A DNA stretch of 64,000 bases from Rhodocyclales bacterium (GCA_016235165.1 JACRLX010000046.1:62001-126000), one strand, 5' to 3'; counted from the stretch's first letter, positions 31,714 through 41,844 are shown. Numbers and translations: made by a program. Notes: generated by a model from the sequence alone, not told the origin.

Positions 31714-33285
31714 ATGTACCTGGAACACTTCGGACTCAACGAACCGCCCTTCCGCATCACGCCCCACACCGACTTTTTCTTCGATGGCGCCAATCGCGGC
31801 GCCACCCTGGATGCCCTGATCTATGCCATCACCCATGATGAAGGCATCGTCAAGGTCAGCGGCGAGGTAGGCAGCGGCAAGACCATGCTCTGCCGGGTCT
31901 TGATGGAACGGCTGCCGGATACGGTCACCATCGTGTATCTGGCCAATCCGTCCCTGTCGCGCGACGACATACTCTACGCAATCGCCGACGAGCTTCGGCT
32001 CGACATCCCCGAGAACTCGCGCACGTCGATGGTGATGAGGGCATTGCAGGATAGCCTGATCCAGTCCTACGGCGAAGGACGCCAGGTCGTGGTCCTGATC
32101 GACGAAGCGCACGCCATGCCGGCCGAGACGCTGGAAGAAATTCGCCTGCTCTCCAACCTTGAATCCAATCGCAGCAAATTGCTGCAGCTGGTCCTCTTCG
32201 GCCAGCCTGAGCTCAACGACATACTTGCCCGGCCCGACATGCGCCAGCTCAAGGAACGCATCACCCACAACTTCGGCCTGGAACCCTTGGTCCGGGACGA
32301 CATCGCCAACTACCTGGATTTCCGCATGCGCGCGGCCGGTTACCGCGGACCCAGCGTATTTTCGTTGCCGGCGCTGAAGCTGATCGCGCAAAGCTCCCTG
32401 GGATTGACACGTCGCATCAACATCATCGCCGACAAGTCGCTGCTGGCGGCTTTCTCGGATGGCAGCCATCAGATCGGGGCAAAGGAAGCGCAGGCGGCAA
32501 TCAAGGATTGCGAATTCAGCGACGCAACCTACCGTGGCAAGGGTAGCAACAAAAAGCGTCTGCTCTGGCTGGCGGTGGCGATACTCGCCGCGATCTTGCT
32601 GACCCTTTTCGCCGCGGGACTGCCTCAGCACGAAAACCCGCCCTTGCCCCTCCCACCCTCCATTCCCGCAGCCGGCGAAAAACCTTTGGCGACCCTACCC
32701 ACGCCAGCGCCGCTCCCGGCACAAAGCGCGGTCGAGCCATCAACCGGTTCGACACCGGCGGCGCCGGCGGGGACTTCCCCACCTTCCAGCAATCCGCTTG
32801 CGCGAGGAGCCCCGGCGCCGGCAGCTCCCGCACCGTCTGTCGCCGTGTCGCCAGCGCCGACTTCCGCAGCCCCGGCAGCGCCGGCGACATCCGATGCCGA
32901 AAAATCACAGCCTGCCAATGTCGGCGCCCCGAGTACGGACGCTCGGCCCTACCCCAGGAAAGCAGGCCGCCTGACCCGCGAACGTATCGAGTCCAGTCGA
33001 GCCTGGCTGGAACAATTGCCCAATGACCGCTGGTTCATCCAGATCTTCGCCGCGGATGCCGAGCGCCATGGTGAAGTCGAATCCTTGCTGCGTCGGCTTG
33101 CGGCAGGAGGCGAGGACTCCGAACAGTTACGTGTGTATTACTCCGAACTCAGCGGTCGGCCGCGTTACGGAGTAATCTACGGCGACTATCCCAGTCGGGA
33201 GAAAGCTGCCACCGCGATACGCAGCCTGTCGGCGCAGTTGCGCGCCAACAAGCCCTACCCGCGACCCGCAGTAAGGTTACGTTAG
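31714..33285 (+). CDS. ExeA/MshM-like AAA ATPase with C-terminal SPOR-like domain
   Basis: 523 residues. N-terminal MYLEHFGLNEPPFRITPHTD is the typical opening of ExeA/GspA and MshM proteins. Walker A VSGEVGSGKTMLCR and Walker B VVVLIDEAHAM follow. A membrane helix spans about 281-300 (RLLWLAVAILAAILLTLFAA). A Pro/Ala-rich periplasmic linker leads to a C-terminal ~80-residue SPOR-like domain (DRWFIQIFAADAE, RYGVIYGDYPSREKA) that may bind denuded peptidoglycan. Such proteins help insert the secretin through the cell wall. The linker carries the 23-bp core repeat at 32841. Confidence 0.85.
   Translation: MYLEHFGLNEPPFRITPHTDFFFDGANRGATLDALIYAITHDEGIVKVSGEVGSGKTMLCRVLMERLPDTVTIVYLANPSLSRDDILYAIADELRLDIPENSRTSMVMRALQDSLIQSYGEGRQVVVLIDEAHAMPAETLEEIRLLSNLESNRSKLLQLVLFGQPELNDILARPDMRQLKERITHNFGLEPLVRDDIANYLDFRMRAAGYRGPSVFSLPALKLIAQSSLGLTRRINIIADKSLLAAFSDGSHQIGAKEAQAAIKDCEFSDATYRGKGSNKKRLLWLAVAILAAILLTLFAAGLPQHENPPLPLPPSIPAAGEKPLATLPTPAPLPAQSAVEPSTGSTPAAPAGTSPPSSNPLARGAPAPAAPAPSVAVSPAPTSAAPAAPATSDAEKSQPANVGAPSTDARPYPRKAGRLTRERIESSRAWLEQLPNDRWFIQIFAADAERHGEVESLLRRLAAGGEDSEQLRVYYSELSGRPRYGVIYGDYPSREKAATAIRSLSAQLRANKPYPRPAVRLR
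32841..32863 (+). repeat. Dispersed GC-rich core repeat (23-bp copy)
   Basis: Contains GTCGCCAGCGCCGAC and is identical over 23 bases to the reverse complement of intergenic 46271-46293. Read in frame as AVSPAPTS within the linker of the ExeA-like protein. Confidence 0.6.
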
Positions 33286-33395
33286 GCAAATACAACACTT
33301 GCAAAACTGGAACGATTCAATCAAATCATTGAGTTGCGCCAATAACATAACGTGATAAGCTAAGTTATGCCTATTCCTTTCGATCGGGGACTCGT

Positions 33396-35276
33396 TTGCG
33401 CCCACCCGTGATCTCACGGCTGCCTGCCGGTCTGGTTGCATGCCTGCTCCTGTCGGCATGCAACACCCTGCCGCAACAGCCTACGTCGGCCGGACACATC
33501 CGGGCCGAGGACCAGACCGCGGCCAGTCCCGACATTCCCGCGCCGGTTGCGGCTACTCCGCTGCTGCCACGCCCCCGCGCGGCGGCCAAGACGGAGTCCT
33601 ACTCGGTATCGGTGCGCAATATCCCGGTGCAGGATCTCCTGTTCGCCCTGGCGCGCGATGCCAAACTCAATGTCGACATCCATCCGGGCATCAACGGCGT
33701 GGTCACCATCAATGCCATCGACCAGACGCTCCAGCAAATCCTGACGCGGATCGCCAAGCAAATCGACATGCGCTGGGAGCTCGAAGGCCCCAACCTGCTG
33801 GTGATGCCAGATACGCCCTTCCTGCGCAACTACAAGGTCGACTACGTCAACATGTCGCGTGAGTTGTCCGGCTCGGTGTCGATCAACACGCAGATCGCCT
33901 CGACCAGCACCAGCGCGGCGGGCGGTGCCTCCGGCGGCGCAGGCAACAATTCGGCGACATCGGTGAAGAGCTCGGCACAGAACAACTTCTGGCAGTCGCT
34001 GGAAAAGAACCTGAAGGACATCCTGCGCGAGAGCGACAAGATCCTGCCGGAAGGCTCCAGCGAAACCGTCATCGAGCGTTCCGACCAGCAGGCCACCACG
34101 GGTACCGGTGCCCAGGCAACTCAATCCGGCGCCCGCAGCGGGGCTCAATCGGGCGGCATTGCCAACAGCCCCAATCCGGCCAGCGCGCAGCAACAAGGCA
34201 CCACGGTCGTCAAACGCACCACATTCCGTGAGGCGGCATCCATCATCGTCAATGCCGAGGCAGGAGTGATCGTCGTTCGTGCCACGGCGCGCCAACATGA
34301 AAAAGTACAGGAATACCTCGATCTGGTGCTGGCAAACGCCCGGCGCCAGGTAGTGATCGAAGCCACCATCGCCGAAGTCAGCCTGAACGATGCCTTCCAA
34401 CAGGGCATCAACTGGCAAAGCCTGCGCAGCCTGCGGCCCGGCAATCCCCAGGCCGGATTCTCCATTGCGCAGAACCCGACCACCAACACCAACCCGCTCA
34501 ACGCCACCTCGGGATCGTTCGCCACCTCCACCACGGCGCCAACCTTTGGCGCATCCCCCGGCACCTTCGCTTTCTTGTTGAACTACGTCGCGCCCGGACT
34601 CGGGCTGGCTTCAACCTTGAGCCTGCTGGAGACTTTCGGCAAGGTCAAGGTGCTGTCCAGTCCCAAGCTCAGTGTCCTGAACAACCAGACGGCAATGCTG
34701 AAGGTGGTCAACAACCTGGTTTACTTCGAAGTCAAGAACGACTCGACGACGACGACGACCGGAACCACCAACAATTTCACTGCCACGGCCAAGTCCATAT
34801 CGGTCGGTCTGGTGATGAGCGTAACGCCCCAGATCAGCGAGAACGGCACCATCCTGCTCAACGTCCGACCAACGATTTCCAGCAAGACTGGAGACGTGCA
34901 GGATCCGACCCCCAACCTCGGGGCGGTGAACAACGTGCCGGTAATCCAGACGCGCGAAATGGAATCCATGCTGCGCCTTTCGGATGGCGAAGTCGCCGTC
35001 ATGGGTGGCCTGATGGAAGACAAGATCAGCAACACCTCAAGCCAGGTTCCCGGCCTCGGTGACCTGCCGGCAGTGGGCAATTTCTTCCGCAATCGCAGCG
35101 ATACCCTCTCGAAAACCGAGCTCGTGATCTTCCTCAAGCCGACGATCATTCGCGATCCGAGCATCAACACCGACTACCAGGCATTCCGCAACCAGTTGCC
35201 GGGCAGGAATTTCTTCGGCGCCAAGTCCGCGACCCCGGGCAAAGCTACTGACAAGGACGGAGCCGAGGCCCAATGA
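33396..35276 (+). CDS. mshL: Type IV pilus/T2SS secretin, MshL-like lipoprotein
   Basis: 626 residues from a TTG at 33396 preceded by GGGGA; a GTG four codons on is the alternative. Lipobox LLLSAC near residue 21. Residues 65-170 are a secretin N-terminal domain (VQDLLFALARDAKLNVDIHPG), followed by a Ser/Gly-rich linker. The C-terminal secretin domain includes VIEATIAEVSLNDAFQQGIN, VKVLSSPKLSVLNNQTAMLK, VAVMGGLMEDK and ELVIFLKPTIIRD. Forms the outer-membrane pore for the pilus or pseudopilus. The AT-rich 110-base gap upstream (33286-33395) may hold a promoter (TTGAGT, 17 bases, GTGATA). Confidence 0.9.
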   Translation: MRPPVISRLPAGLVACLLLSACNTLPQQPTSAGHIRAEDQTAASPDIPAPVAATPLLPRPRAAAKTESYSVSVRNIPVQDLLFALARDAKLNVDIHPGINGVVTINAIDQTLQQILTRIAKQIDMRWELEGPNLLVMPDTPFLRNYKVDYVNMSRELSGSVSINTQIASTSTSAAGGASGGAGNNSATSVKSSAQNNFWQSLEKNLKDILRESDKILPEGSSETVIERSDQQATTGTGAQATQSGARSGAQSGGIANSPNPASAQQQGTTVVKRTTFREAASIIVNAEAGVIVVRATARQHEKVQEYLDLVLANARRQVVIEATIAEVSLNDAFQQGINWQSLRSLRPGNPQAGFSIAQNPTTNTNPLNATSGSFATSTTAPTFGASPGTFAFLLNYVAPGLGLASTLSLLETFGKVKVLSSPKLSVLNNQTAMLKVVNNLVYFEVKNDSTTTTTGTTNNFTATAKSISVGLVMSVTPQISENGTILLNVRPTISSKTGDVQDPTPNLGAVNNVPVIQTREMESMLRLSDGEVAVMGGLMEDKISNTSSQVPGLGDLPAVGNFFRNRSDTLSKTELVIFLKPTIIRDPSINTDYQAFRNQLPGRNFFGAKSATPGKATDKDGAEAQ

Positions 35277-36706
35277 GTCTCCTGATGGACGCTCTGAAGA
35301 AGGCCGAACTGGCGAAGCGCCAGGGAGGCGGCGATGCCTCGGGCGCGGGCGTTGATGACAATGATGCAACCGGACTGACGCTTGCACCCTTGCCTGATGC
35401 CGAATTTCCGCGGGCCTCTGGCGACGAAGCGGCATCGCATTCCGGGTCTTCGCTTTCCCTAGCCACCCATCTCGAAGAACTCGATGCGCAATTTCTGGAA
35501 GAAGCCGCCGCCGCCGCGCGCCAGATTCCACCGTCCTCGATCGCGGCAGAGCGAACCGAGCCACCTTCACCTCCACCCCCGGCGCCACCTCCGGCACCGC
35601 CTGCCGTCGCCGTCGATCCGCTGCCTCGCACCGAAAGCCCCATCGAAGCGCCGTTGCGACGTGTCCAGCCTGATCCGGACGCGGAAGCCCAGGTCAAGGC
35701 CGCCGCGCAGAATTTGTTTGCCGCCAAACAACCCGAAAAGCAGGAGAGCCGCAAGGGCTTCGCAATTGCCATCGGGGTGCTGACCGTGCTATCCGTCGCC
35801 GGCATCGGCGGCTATTTCTGGTGGCAGCTCCAGCCCAAGGGAGCGATGGTCGCCAAACCGGCTGTCCCACCCGCGCCCTTGCCAGCCGCGCCCAGCATCG
35901 CCGCCGTGTCGCCAGCGCCGACTCCCACGGCTCAGGCAGCGACTACGCCGGCGCTTGGCGCCGCCGCAACCATGGCCGCCAGCGGAACCAAGCCGGCGGC
36001 ACTTTCCAAGGCAGGAGACGACGATAGCGACGACGACGCAGCCGCGAAGAGCGCGCGACCACCTCCCCGCACGCGTCGCGCCGCCCCCCGCGTCGAACCG
36101 GAAGACGACAGTCCGGTTCGCGTCACGCGCGAGCCCTTGCGGGTCGACCCGGCCATCAATCGCGGCTTCGAGGCATTCAACCGGGGTGAGCTGACCATGG
36201 CCCAGCTCGAGTACGAGCGCGCCCGCAAGACCGACCCCCGCAATCCGGACGTATTGCATGGCCTGGCCGCGATCGCCCTGCGCCAGGGCCGGTTCGATCA
36301 GGCGGAGGCGTATTACCGCCAGGTACTGGAATCCGACCCGCAGGATTCCGTGGCCCTCGCCGCGCTGCTCAATCAGCGCGGCCAGATGGACCCGGGGGCC
36401 ACGGAAAGCCGATTGAAATCGCTTGCCGCAACGCAGCCCGACCTGGCCGCCCCGCATTTTTCGCTGGGCAACCTGTATGCGCGACAGGCACGCTGGGCCG
36501 ATGCACAGCAAGCCTATTTCCGCGCCTACAGCGCCGAACCGGACAACCCCGACATCCTTTACAACCTGGCCATCAGTCTTGAGCATTTGCGTCAAAACAA
36601 GCTTGCCGCACAGTATTACGCGCAGGCGATCGCCGCCGCAGCCAGTCACCCAGCCGGGTTCGACAAGGCACAGGCCGCGGCCAGACTGAAGTCGCTACAG
36701 CCCTGA
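35273..36706 (+). CDS. TPR protein of the MSHA-like cluster (MshN-like)
   Basis: 477 residues; the ATG overlaps the secretin stop. The N-terminus MSLLMDALKKAELAKRQ is typical of MshN/GspB-type proteins. One membrane helix (about 163-183, IAIGVLTVLSVAGIGGYFWW), then a Pro/Ala-rich linker and acidic DDDSDDD. At least four C-terminal TPRs follow (YRQVLESDPQDSVALAALLN, NLYARQARWADAQQAYFRAY). Probably a periplasmic assembly scaffold. The linker has the core repeat at 35902. Confidence 0.85.
   Translation: MSLLMDALKKAELAKRQGGGDASGAGVDDNDATGLTLAPLPDAEFPRASGDEAASHSGSSLSLATHLEELDAQFLEEAAAAARQIPPSSIAAERTEPPSPPPPAPPPAPPAVAVDPLPRTESPIEAPLRRVQPDPDAEAQVKAAAQNLFAAKQPEKQESRKGFAIAIGVLTVLSVAGIGGYFWWQLQPKGAMVAKPAVPPAPLPAAPSIAAVSPAPTPTAQAATTPALGAAATMAASGTKPAALSKAGDDDSDDDAAAKSARPPPRTRRAAPRVEPEDDSPVRVTREPLRVDPAINRGFEAFNRGELTMAQLEYERARKTDPRNPDVLHGLAAIALRQGRFDQAEAYYRQVLESDPQDSVALAALLNQRGQMDPGATESRLKSLAATQPDLAAPHFSLGNLYARQARWADAQQAYFRAYSAEPDNPDILYNLAISLEHLRQNKLAAQYYAQAIAAAASHPAGFDKAQAAARLKSLQP
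35902..35923 (+). repeat. Dispersed GC-rich core repeat (22-bp copy)
   Basis: Same 22 bases as 32841-32862, including GTCGCCAGCGCCGAC at 35908-35922, and read in the same frame (AVSPAPTP). It lies in the linker of another protein of the same cluster. Confidence 0.55.
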
Positions 36707-36760
36707 AGCCTGCTCGCCGGGGCTTGCCCTCACCGGCAGATGCGGGATAATCGCATCAGT

Positions 36761-38464
36761 ATGAACTCGCCCAGTCCGCGCCGACCGATAGGCCAGATCC
36801 TCATCACGCAGGGCGTGATCAGCGAGGATCAACTGCGCATTGCCCTGCTGGAGCAGATGAAGTCCAACCAGCCGGTGGGCAAGTTGCTGGTGGCGCTGGG
36901 CTTCGTCTCCGAAGCCACGCTGCGCGATGCCCTGGGCGAATCGCTGGGACACAAGGCGGTCGACCTGTCGAAGTCGATCATCGACCCGGATGCCTTGCGC
37001 ATCGTGCCGCGCGACTTGGCCAAGCGCCACCTGTTCCTTGCCCTCAGCTACTCGCGCCGGGATCAACGGCTGAAAATCGCCATCGCCGATCCCAACGACA
37101 TCGTCGCGCTGGACAAGCTGCGCACCCTGATCCACCCCGATCTGCTGATCGAAACCCTGATCGCCGGCGAGTCCGAGATCGCCCGCGCCATCGACCAGTA
37201 TTACGGCCATGAACTGTCGATCGACGGCATCCTGCACGAAATCGAAACCGGCGAAATCGACTATCGCAGCCTGTCCGCTTCCCTCGACGAATACAGCCAG
37301 CCGGTGGTGCGCCTGGTCGACGCGCTGCTGACCGATGCCGTCAAGCACGATGCCTCCGACGTACACTTCGAGCCGGAAGCCAGCTTCCTGCGCATCCGTT
37401 ACCGGATCGACGGCATCCTGCGCCAGATCCGCGCCCTGCACAAAACCTACTGGGCGGCCATGGCGGTGCGCATGAAGGTCATGAGCGGCATGAACATCGC
37501 CGAAACCCGTGCGCCGCAGGATGGCCGCATCTCGATCAACATCAGCGGCCGTGCCGTGGATTTCCGCGTCGCTTCACAGCCGACGATCCACGGCGAGAAC
37601 ATCGTGCTGCGCATCCTCGACCGGCAGAAGGGCATCGTGCCGCTCGACAAGCTGGGGCTCGACGACCAGCAGATGAGCCTGATGAAGCTGATGGTGGCGC
37701 GCCCCGAAGGCATCATCCTGGTCACCGGCCCCACCGGCAGCGGCAAGACCACCACGCTTTACTCGGTGTTGAACCACATCAACGAAGAAGGCGTCAACAT
37801 CATGACGCTCGAAGACCCGGTGGAATATCCGATGGCGATGATCCGCCAGACATCCGTCGCGGAATCGGCCAAGCTGGATTTTGCCAACGGCATTCGCTCG
37901 ATGATGCGCCAGGACCCGGACATCATCCTGGTCGGCGAGATTCGCGACGCCGACACCGCCGAAATGGCGTTCCGCGCGGCAATGACCGGCCACCAGGTGT
38001 ACTCGACGCTGCACACCAATTCCGCGCTCGGCGCGATTCCGCGCCTGCTCGACATCGGCGTCCTGCCCGACATCATGGCCGGCAACATCATCGGCATCGT
38101 CGCCCAGCGCCTGGTGCGTCGCCTGTGCGCGCATTGCCGCAAGCCTTACCCGGCCGAGGCGCATGAATGCAAACTGATCGGCGTCGCCAGCGGACAGCCG
38201 GCACCGATCATCTACCGTGCCGCCGGTTGCGACCATTGCGAATACCAGGGCTACCGCGGGCGCATCGCCATCATGGAACTGTTGCGTCTCGACCACGATC
38301 TCGACGACCTGATCAGCCGCCGCGCCCCGCTGCGCGAAATACGCAACCAGGCACGGGCCAAGGGTTTCCGTACCCTGGCCGACGACGGCCTGCGGCGGGT
38401 GATCGACGGTTCGACTTCGATCGAGGAGGTCGGGCGCGTGATCGACCTCACCGAGCGCATGTAG
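36761..38464 (+). CDS. mshE: Pilus extension ATPase MshE with c-di-GMP-binding N-domain
   Basis: 567 residues from the ATG at 36761; an ATG at 36740 adds seven residues and neither has a clear ribosome site. Residues 6-60 fit the tandem MshEN c-di-GMP motif (RPIGQIL...G......L...L..Q, then PVGKLL...G......L...L). The GspE ATPase core follows, with Walker A VTGPTGSGKTTTLYS, the Asp box, Walker B DIILVGEIRDADTAEMA and the His box TGHQVYSTLHTN. A tetracysteine zinc site (LCAHC, CDHC) lies near residue 470. Powers pilus assembly, probably responsive to c-di-GMP. Confidence 0.92.
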   Translation: MNSPSPRRPIGQILITQGVISEDQLRIALLEQMKSNQPVGKLLVALGFVSEATLRDALGESLGHKAVDLSKSIIDPDALRIVPRDLAKRHLFLALSYSRRDQRLKIAIADPNDIVALDKLRTLIHPDLLIETLIAGESEIARAIDQYYGHELSIDGILHEIETGEIDYRSLSASLDEYSQPVVRLVDALLTDAVKHDASDVHFEPEASFLRIRYRIDGILRQIRALHKTYWAAMAVRMKVMSGMNIAETRAPQDGRISINISGRAVDFRVASQPTIHGENIVLRILDRQKGIVPLDKLGLDDQQMSLMKLMVARPEGIILVTGPTGSGKTTTLYSVLNHINEEGVNIMTLEDPVEYPMAMIRQTSVAESAKLDFANGIRSMMRQDPDIILVGEIRDADTAEMAFRAAMTGHQVYSTLHTNSALGAIPRLLDIGVLPDIMAGNIIGIVAQRLVRRLCAHCRKPYPAEAHECKLIGVASGQPAPIIYRAAGCDHCEYQGYRGRIAIMELLRLDHDLDDLISRRAPLREIRNQARAKGFRTLADDGLRRVIDGSTSIEEVGRVIDLTERM

Positions 38465-38487
38465 GCGCGGGACGGCACAAGGCAGCG

Positions 38488-39690
38488 ATGGCTCTCTATG
38501 CCTACAAGGCCATGAACAACCAGGGCCGCATGGTGCTCGGTCGCCTTGAGGCGATCAACATCATCGACCTCGAAATGCGCCTCAAGCGCATGGATCTCGA
38601 CTTCATCAACGGCGACCCGGTGAAACAGGGCGGCCTGTTGAACCGCGGCACCATCTCCCGCCAGGAACTGATCAACTTCTGCTTTCATCTGGAGCAGCTC
38701 GCGCGCGCCGGGGTATCGTTGATCGAGAGCCTGACCGACCTGCGCGATACCGTGGAGAACCCGCGTCTCAGGGAAATCCTTGCCGGCATGATCGAAAGCA
38801 TCGAGGGCGGCAAGACGCTTTCGCAAGCCATGGCCGAACATCCGCAAACCTTCGACGAAGTGGTCGTCAGCCTGATACGCTCCGGCGAGGAAACCGGTGC
38901 CCTGCCGCAAGTCCTGGCGAACCTGCTGGAGTCCCTGAAATGGCAGGATGAGCTGGCCGCCCACACCAAGAAACTGGTGATGTATCCCGCCTTCCTCGGC
39001 ACCGTGGTGGTGGCCATCGTGCTGTTCATGATGATCTACCTGGTGCCAAAGATGGCCGGGTTCATCCGCAGCATGGGCCAGGAAATGCCGGCCCAGACCA
39101 AGCTGCTGATAGCGACCTCGGGCTTTTTCGTGAATTACTGGTACGTGGTGCTCGGGCTTCCCTTTGTCATCGCCGGCGTCGTCGCCTTCCTGGTCAAGAC
39201 CAATTTCAAGGCGCGATACCGCTTCGACCAGGTCAAGCTGAAGCTGCCTTACGTCGGCCAGATCCTGCACAAGATCATACTTTCCCGCTTTGCCTCGGTG
39301 TTTGCCATGATGTATTCATCGGGGATCACCATCCTGGATTCGATCAAGGCGACCGAGGACGTGGTTGGCAACCTCGTGGTGAAGGAAGGCCTGCAACGCG
39401 TCGGTGCCCTGATCGCGGAAGGCCAGAACGTGACGGTGGCCTTCCAGAACGTGGGAATTTTTCCGCCCCTGGTGTTGCGCATGCTGCGCGTCGGCGAGAA
39501 TACCGGCGCCCTCGACACCGCCCTGACCAACGTCAGCTACTTCTATAACCGCGACGTGCGTGAATCGATCGAGCGCGTGCAGGCCATGATCGAACCGGTG
39601 ATGACCGTGACCATCGGCCTCATCCTCGGCTGGATCATGATGGCGGTGCTGGGCCCGATCTACGACATCATCACGAAAATGAAGACCTGA
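38488..39690 (+). CDS. mshG: Pilus assembly inner-membrane platform protein (GspF/PilC/MshG-like)
   Basis: 400 residues from the ATG at 38488 (MALYAYKAMNNQGRMVLGRL). Two T2SS-F domains (FCFHLEQLARAGVSLIESL; RFASVFAMMYSSGITILDSI) and three long hydrophobic helices. Anchors the ATPase and pilin polymerisation at the inner membrane. Confidence 0.94.
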   Translation: MALYAYKAMNNQGRMVLGRLEAINIIDLEMRLKRMDLDFINGDPVKQGGLLNRGTISRQELINFCFHLEQLARAGVSLIESLTDLRDTVENPRLREILAGMIESIEGGKTLSQAMAEHPQTFDEVVVSLIRSGEETGALPQVLANLLESLKWQDELAAHTKKLVMYPAFLGTVVVAIVLFMMIYLVPKMAGFIRSMGQEMPAQTKLLIATSGFFVNYWYVVLGLPFVIAGVVAFLVKTNFKARYRFDQVKLKLPYVGQILHKIILSRFASVFAMMYSSGITILDSIKATEDVVGNLVVKEGLQRVGALIAEGQNVTVAFQNVGIFPPLVLRMLRVGENTGALDTALTNVSYFYNRDVRESIERVQAMIEPVMTVTIGLILGWIMMAVLGPIYDIITKMKT

Positions 39691-41225
39691 TGGCCGCCAA
39701 ACGCATCCTGCAGGCCGACGGCACCAGCCTCACGGCCCACTGCTGGAAGGCCGGCCGCATCAAGGTCGAAGCCGAGTTCAGCAACGAACCCGCCGGCATC
39801 GAGGCGCTCGCGGGTTACCTGAAGAAGCACCGCTCCAGTCTTTTCTACCTGCTCGCGGACACCGCCGAAGAGGGCTTCCAGCTCGAGGACCTGCCCTATG
39901 TCCAGGGCGGCGATCGCAATGCGCTGCTGAAGCGGCGCCTGGGCCAGTATTTCTACAACACCCCACTATCCCTGACTGTCTCGCTGGGGCGAGCCAAGGA
40001 CGGACGCCGGGACGAAAAAATCCTCTTCGCCGCGCTGACCCGGGCCGAAATCTTTACGCCCTGGCTCGATGCCTTGCGCGAAGCCGAAGCCATTCTCGCG
40101 GGTGTCTACTCCGTCCCCCTGGTGCTGGCCGAATGCGGCCCGCAACTGTTGGACACCGACGAACCGGTGTTGCTGCTGACGCTCAGCCGTGGCGGTGTAA
40201 GACAGACTTTTTTCGACCAGCGAAAGCTTCATTTTTCACGCCTGTCGCAACTTGCCACGCGCTCCATCGATGAGATCGGCCGCGCCTGCGCCAACGATTC
40301 GGCGAAGATATTCCAATACCTCGTAGCCCAGCGCCAGCTACCGCGCGGCAGCGCCTTGCGCTCGGTAATACTCGCCGAAGCCTCGCAGATTCCCGCCTTG
40401 CAGGGCTATTGCCAGAGCGGCCAGGACATCCATTTCGAATACGCCGATCTTGGCGCCGAGGCACGCAAGTTAAGGCTCAAGGACACCCTGGGCGACAGCA
40501 ACGCCGAAAAGCTCCTGATCCATTGCCTGGCGAGCAAAACCCCCACAGACCAGTTTGCCCCGGCCAGCGAAACCCGCTTCCATCGCCTGTGGCGCATTCG
40601 TTCCGCATTGGCCAGCGCCGGTTGGCTGGTATTTGCCGCCTGCCTGCTGTTCGCCGGCAAGACCGGCTTGCGGGTTGCCGAGTTGCGCGATCAGACAGAA
40701 CTCACCCGTCTGGCCACGGCCGAGGACGGCAGGCGCTACAACACGATTCTCGAAGGCCTGCCCAAGATCAACCTGAGTCCGGACAACCTGCGCGCGCTGA
40801 TCGAACGCCACGAAACCCTGCAAAAGCGCATTCCGGCCATGGAGCCGCTGCTGGTTTACCTCAGCCAGGCGCTCAACGAACACCCGCGCATCGAGCTCGC
40901 GCGCCTCGTCTGGCGCATGGCGGACAACCCTGATGCCACCGCCAGTGCCGCTCCCGGCCCCCGCCCTGCCGGTGCCCCCGGCTCGGGTTGGGTCGTTGTC
41001 GAGATCGAGGCGCAGTTGCCACTGGTCCTGATAAGCGACCAGCGCGCCCAACTCGACCTGATCGACAAATTCGCCGCCCGCTTGCGCACGGCGCAAACCG
41101 ATGTTCGCATCCTGAACCGGCCCTTCGACATTGAGTCCGACAAGCCGCTGCGCAGTACCGGCGATGCCCGCGCCCAGGGTGCGGACGTGCCGAAGTTCTC
41201 CCTGCGCATCACCCGCCCATTGTGA
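39690..41225 (+). CDS. GspL/PilM-PilN-like assembly protein
   Basis: 511 residues; the start overlaps the mshG stop by one base. The N-terminal ~290 residues look like an actin-like PilM/GspL cytoplasmic domain (LFAALTRAEIFTPWLDALRE, LLLTLSRGGVRQTFF). One membrane helix (about 306-325, ALASAGWLVFAACLLFAGKT) is followed by a periplasmic coiled segment and ferredoxin-like end. Corresponds in position and design to MshI or GspL. Sequence identity is not strong enough to name it. Confidence 0.7.
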   Translation: MAAKRILQADGTSLTAHCWKAGRIKVEAEFSNEPAGIEALAGYLKKHRSSLFYLLADTAEEGFQLEDLPYVQGGDRNALLKRRLGQYFYNTPLSLTVSLGRAKDGRRDEKILFAALTRAEIFTPWLDALREAEAILAGVYSVPLVLAECGPQLLDTDEPVLLLTLSRGGVRQTFFDQRKLHFSRLSQLATRSIDEIGRACANDSAKIFQYLVAQRQLPRGSALRSVILAEASQIPALQGYCQSGQDIHFEYADLGAEARKLRLKDTLGDSNAEKLLIHCLASKTPTDQFAPASETRFHRLWRIRSALASAGWLVFAACLLFAGKTGLRVAELRDQTELTRLATAEDGRRYNTILEGLPKINLSPDNLRALIERHETLQKRIPAMEPLLVYLSQALNEHPRIELARLVWRMADNPDATASAAPGPRPAGAPGSGWVVVEIEAQLPLVLISDQRAQLDLIDKFAARLRTAQTDVRILNRPFDIESDKPLRSTGDARAQGADVPKFSLRITRPL

Positions 41226-41232
41226 GCACGCA

Positions 41233-41844
41233 ATGATATCCACAGCCTCCGATCTGGGTCGTCTGAAGTGGGCGATAGCCCTCCTGATCATCCTTTGCGC
41301 GACCGGCGGCGGAGCAGTGTGGACAACCCTGCAATGGCAGAAGGCCGGGGAAAAGGCCGGCAAGGAATCCACCGCCGCGCGCAATGACATCCGTTCCAGG
41401 CTGGCCCGGGCCCGCGACGAGCAGGCCGAACTGCGCGACAAGATCGGGCGCTTCAAGACACTTCAGGAGCGCGGCTTCATCGGCCCCGAACAGCGCCTCG
41501 ACTGGGTGGAGGCCATGGCCAGGATCAAGGTGGCACGCCGCATCCATCGCCTGGAATACGATTTCGCCCCGCAGCGGCCGGCTGACGCTTCAATACTTCC
41601 CGGCGGCGCCGGCGCCGGCGGTTTCGAGTTCATGTCCAGCCAGATGCGCCTGAACGCGCAGTTCCTTCACGAAGGGGAACTGCTGGGCCTGATCGACGAA
41701 ATTCGCGCCTCGGTGCGGGCCCTGATACAGCTGCGTTCCTGCACCCTGGAACGCATACCGGTAAGCCCGAGCGACCGCGGCAATCCGGCCCAGCTCAAGG
41801 CCGAGTGCACCCTGGAGTGGATCACCCTGAGGGAAAGGAAATGA
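41233..41844 (+). CDS. PilO/GspM-like bitopic membrane protein
   Basis: 203 residues from the ATG at 41233. One N-terminal helix (LKWAIALLIILCATGGGAVW), a coiled coil rich in Arg/Glu (about 45-85) and a small C-terminal alpha/beta domain. Matches MshJ/PilO topology. Its stop overlaps the next start by four bases. Confidence 0.65.
   Translation: MISTASDLGRLKWAIALLIILCATGGGAVWTTLQWQKAGEKAGKESTAARNDIRSRLARARDEQAELRDKIGRFKTLQERGFIGPEQRLDWVEAMARIKVARRIHRLEYDFAPQRPADASILPGGAGAGGFEFMSSQMRLNAQFLHEGELLGLIDEIRASVRALIQLRSCTLERIPVSPSDRGNPAQLKAECTLEWITLRERK

Noticed and set aside
33286-33395. Sigma54 promoter before the secretin gene
   Set aside because: CTGGAACG is present but no TTGC at the required -12 spacing. 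Checks upstream of 30246, 31714, 36761 and 45493 also failed.
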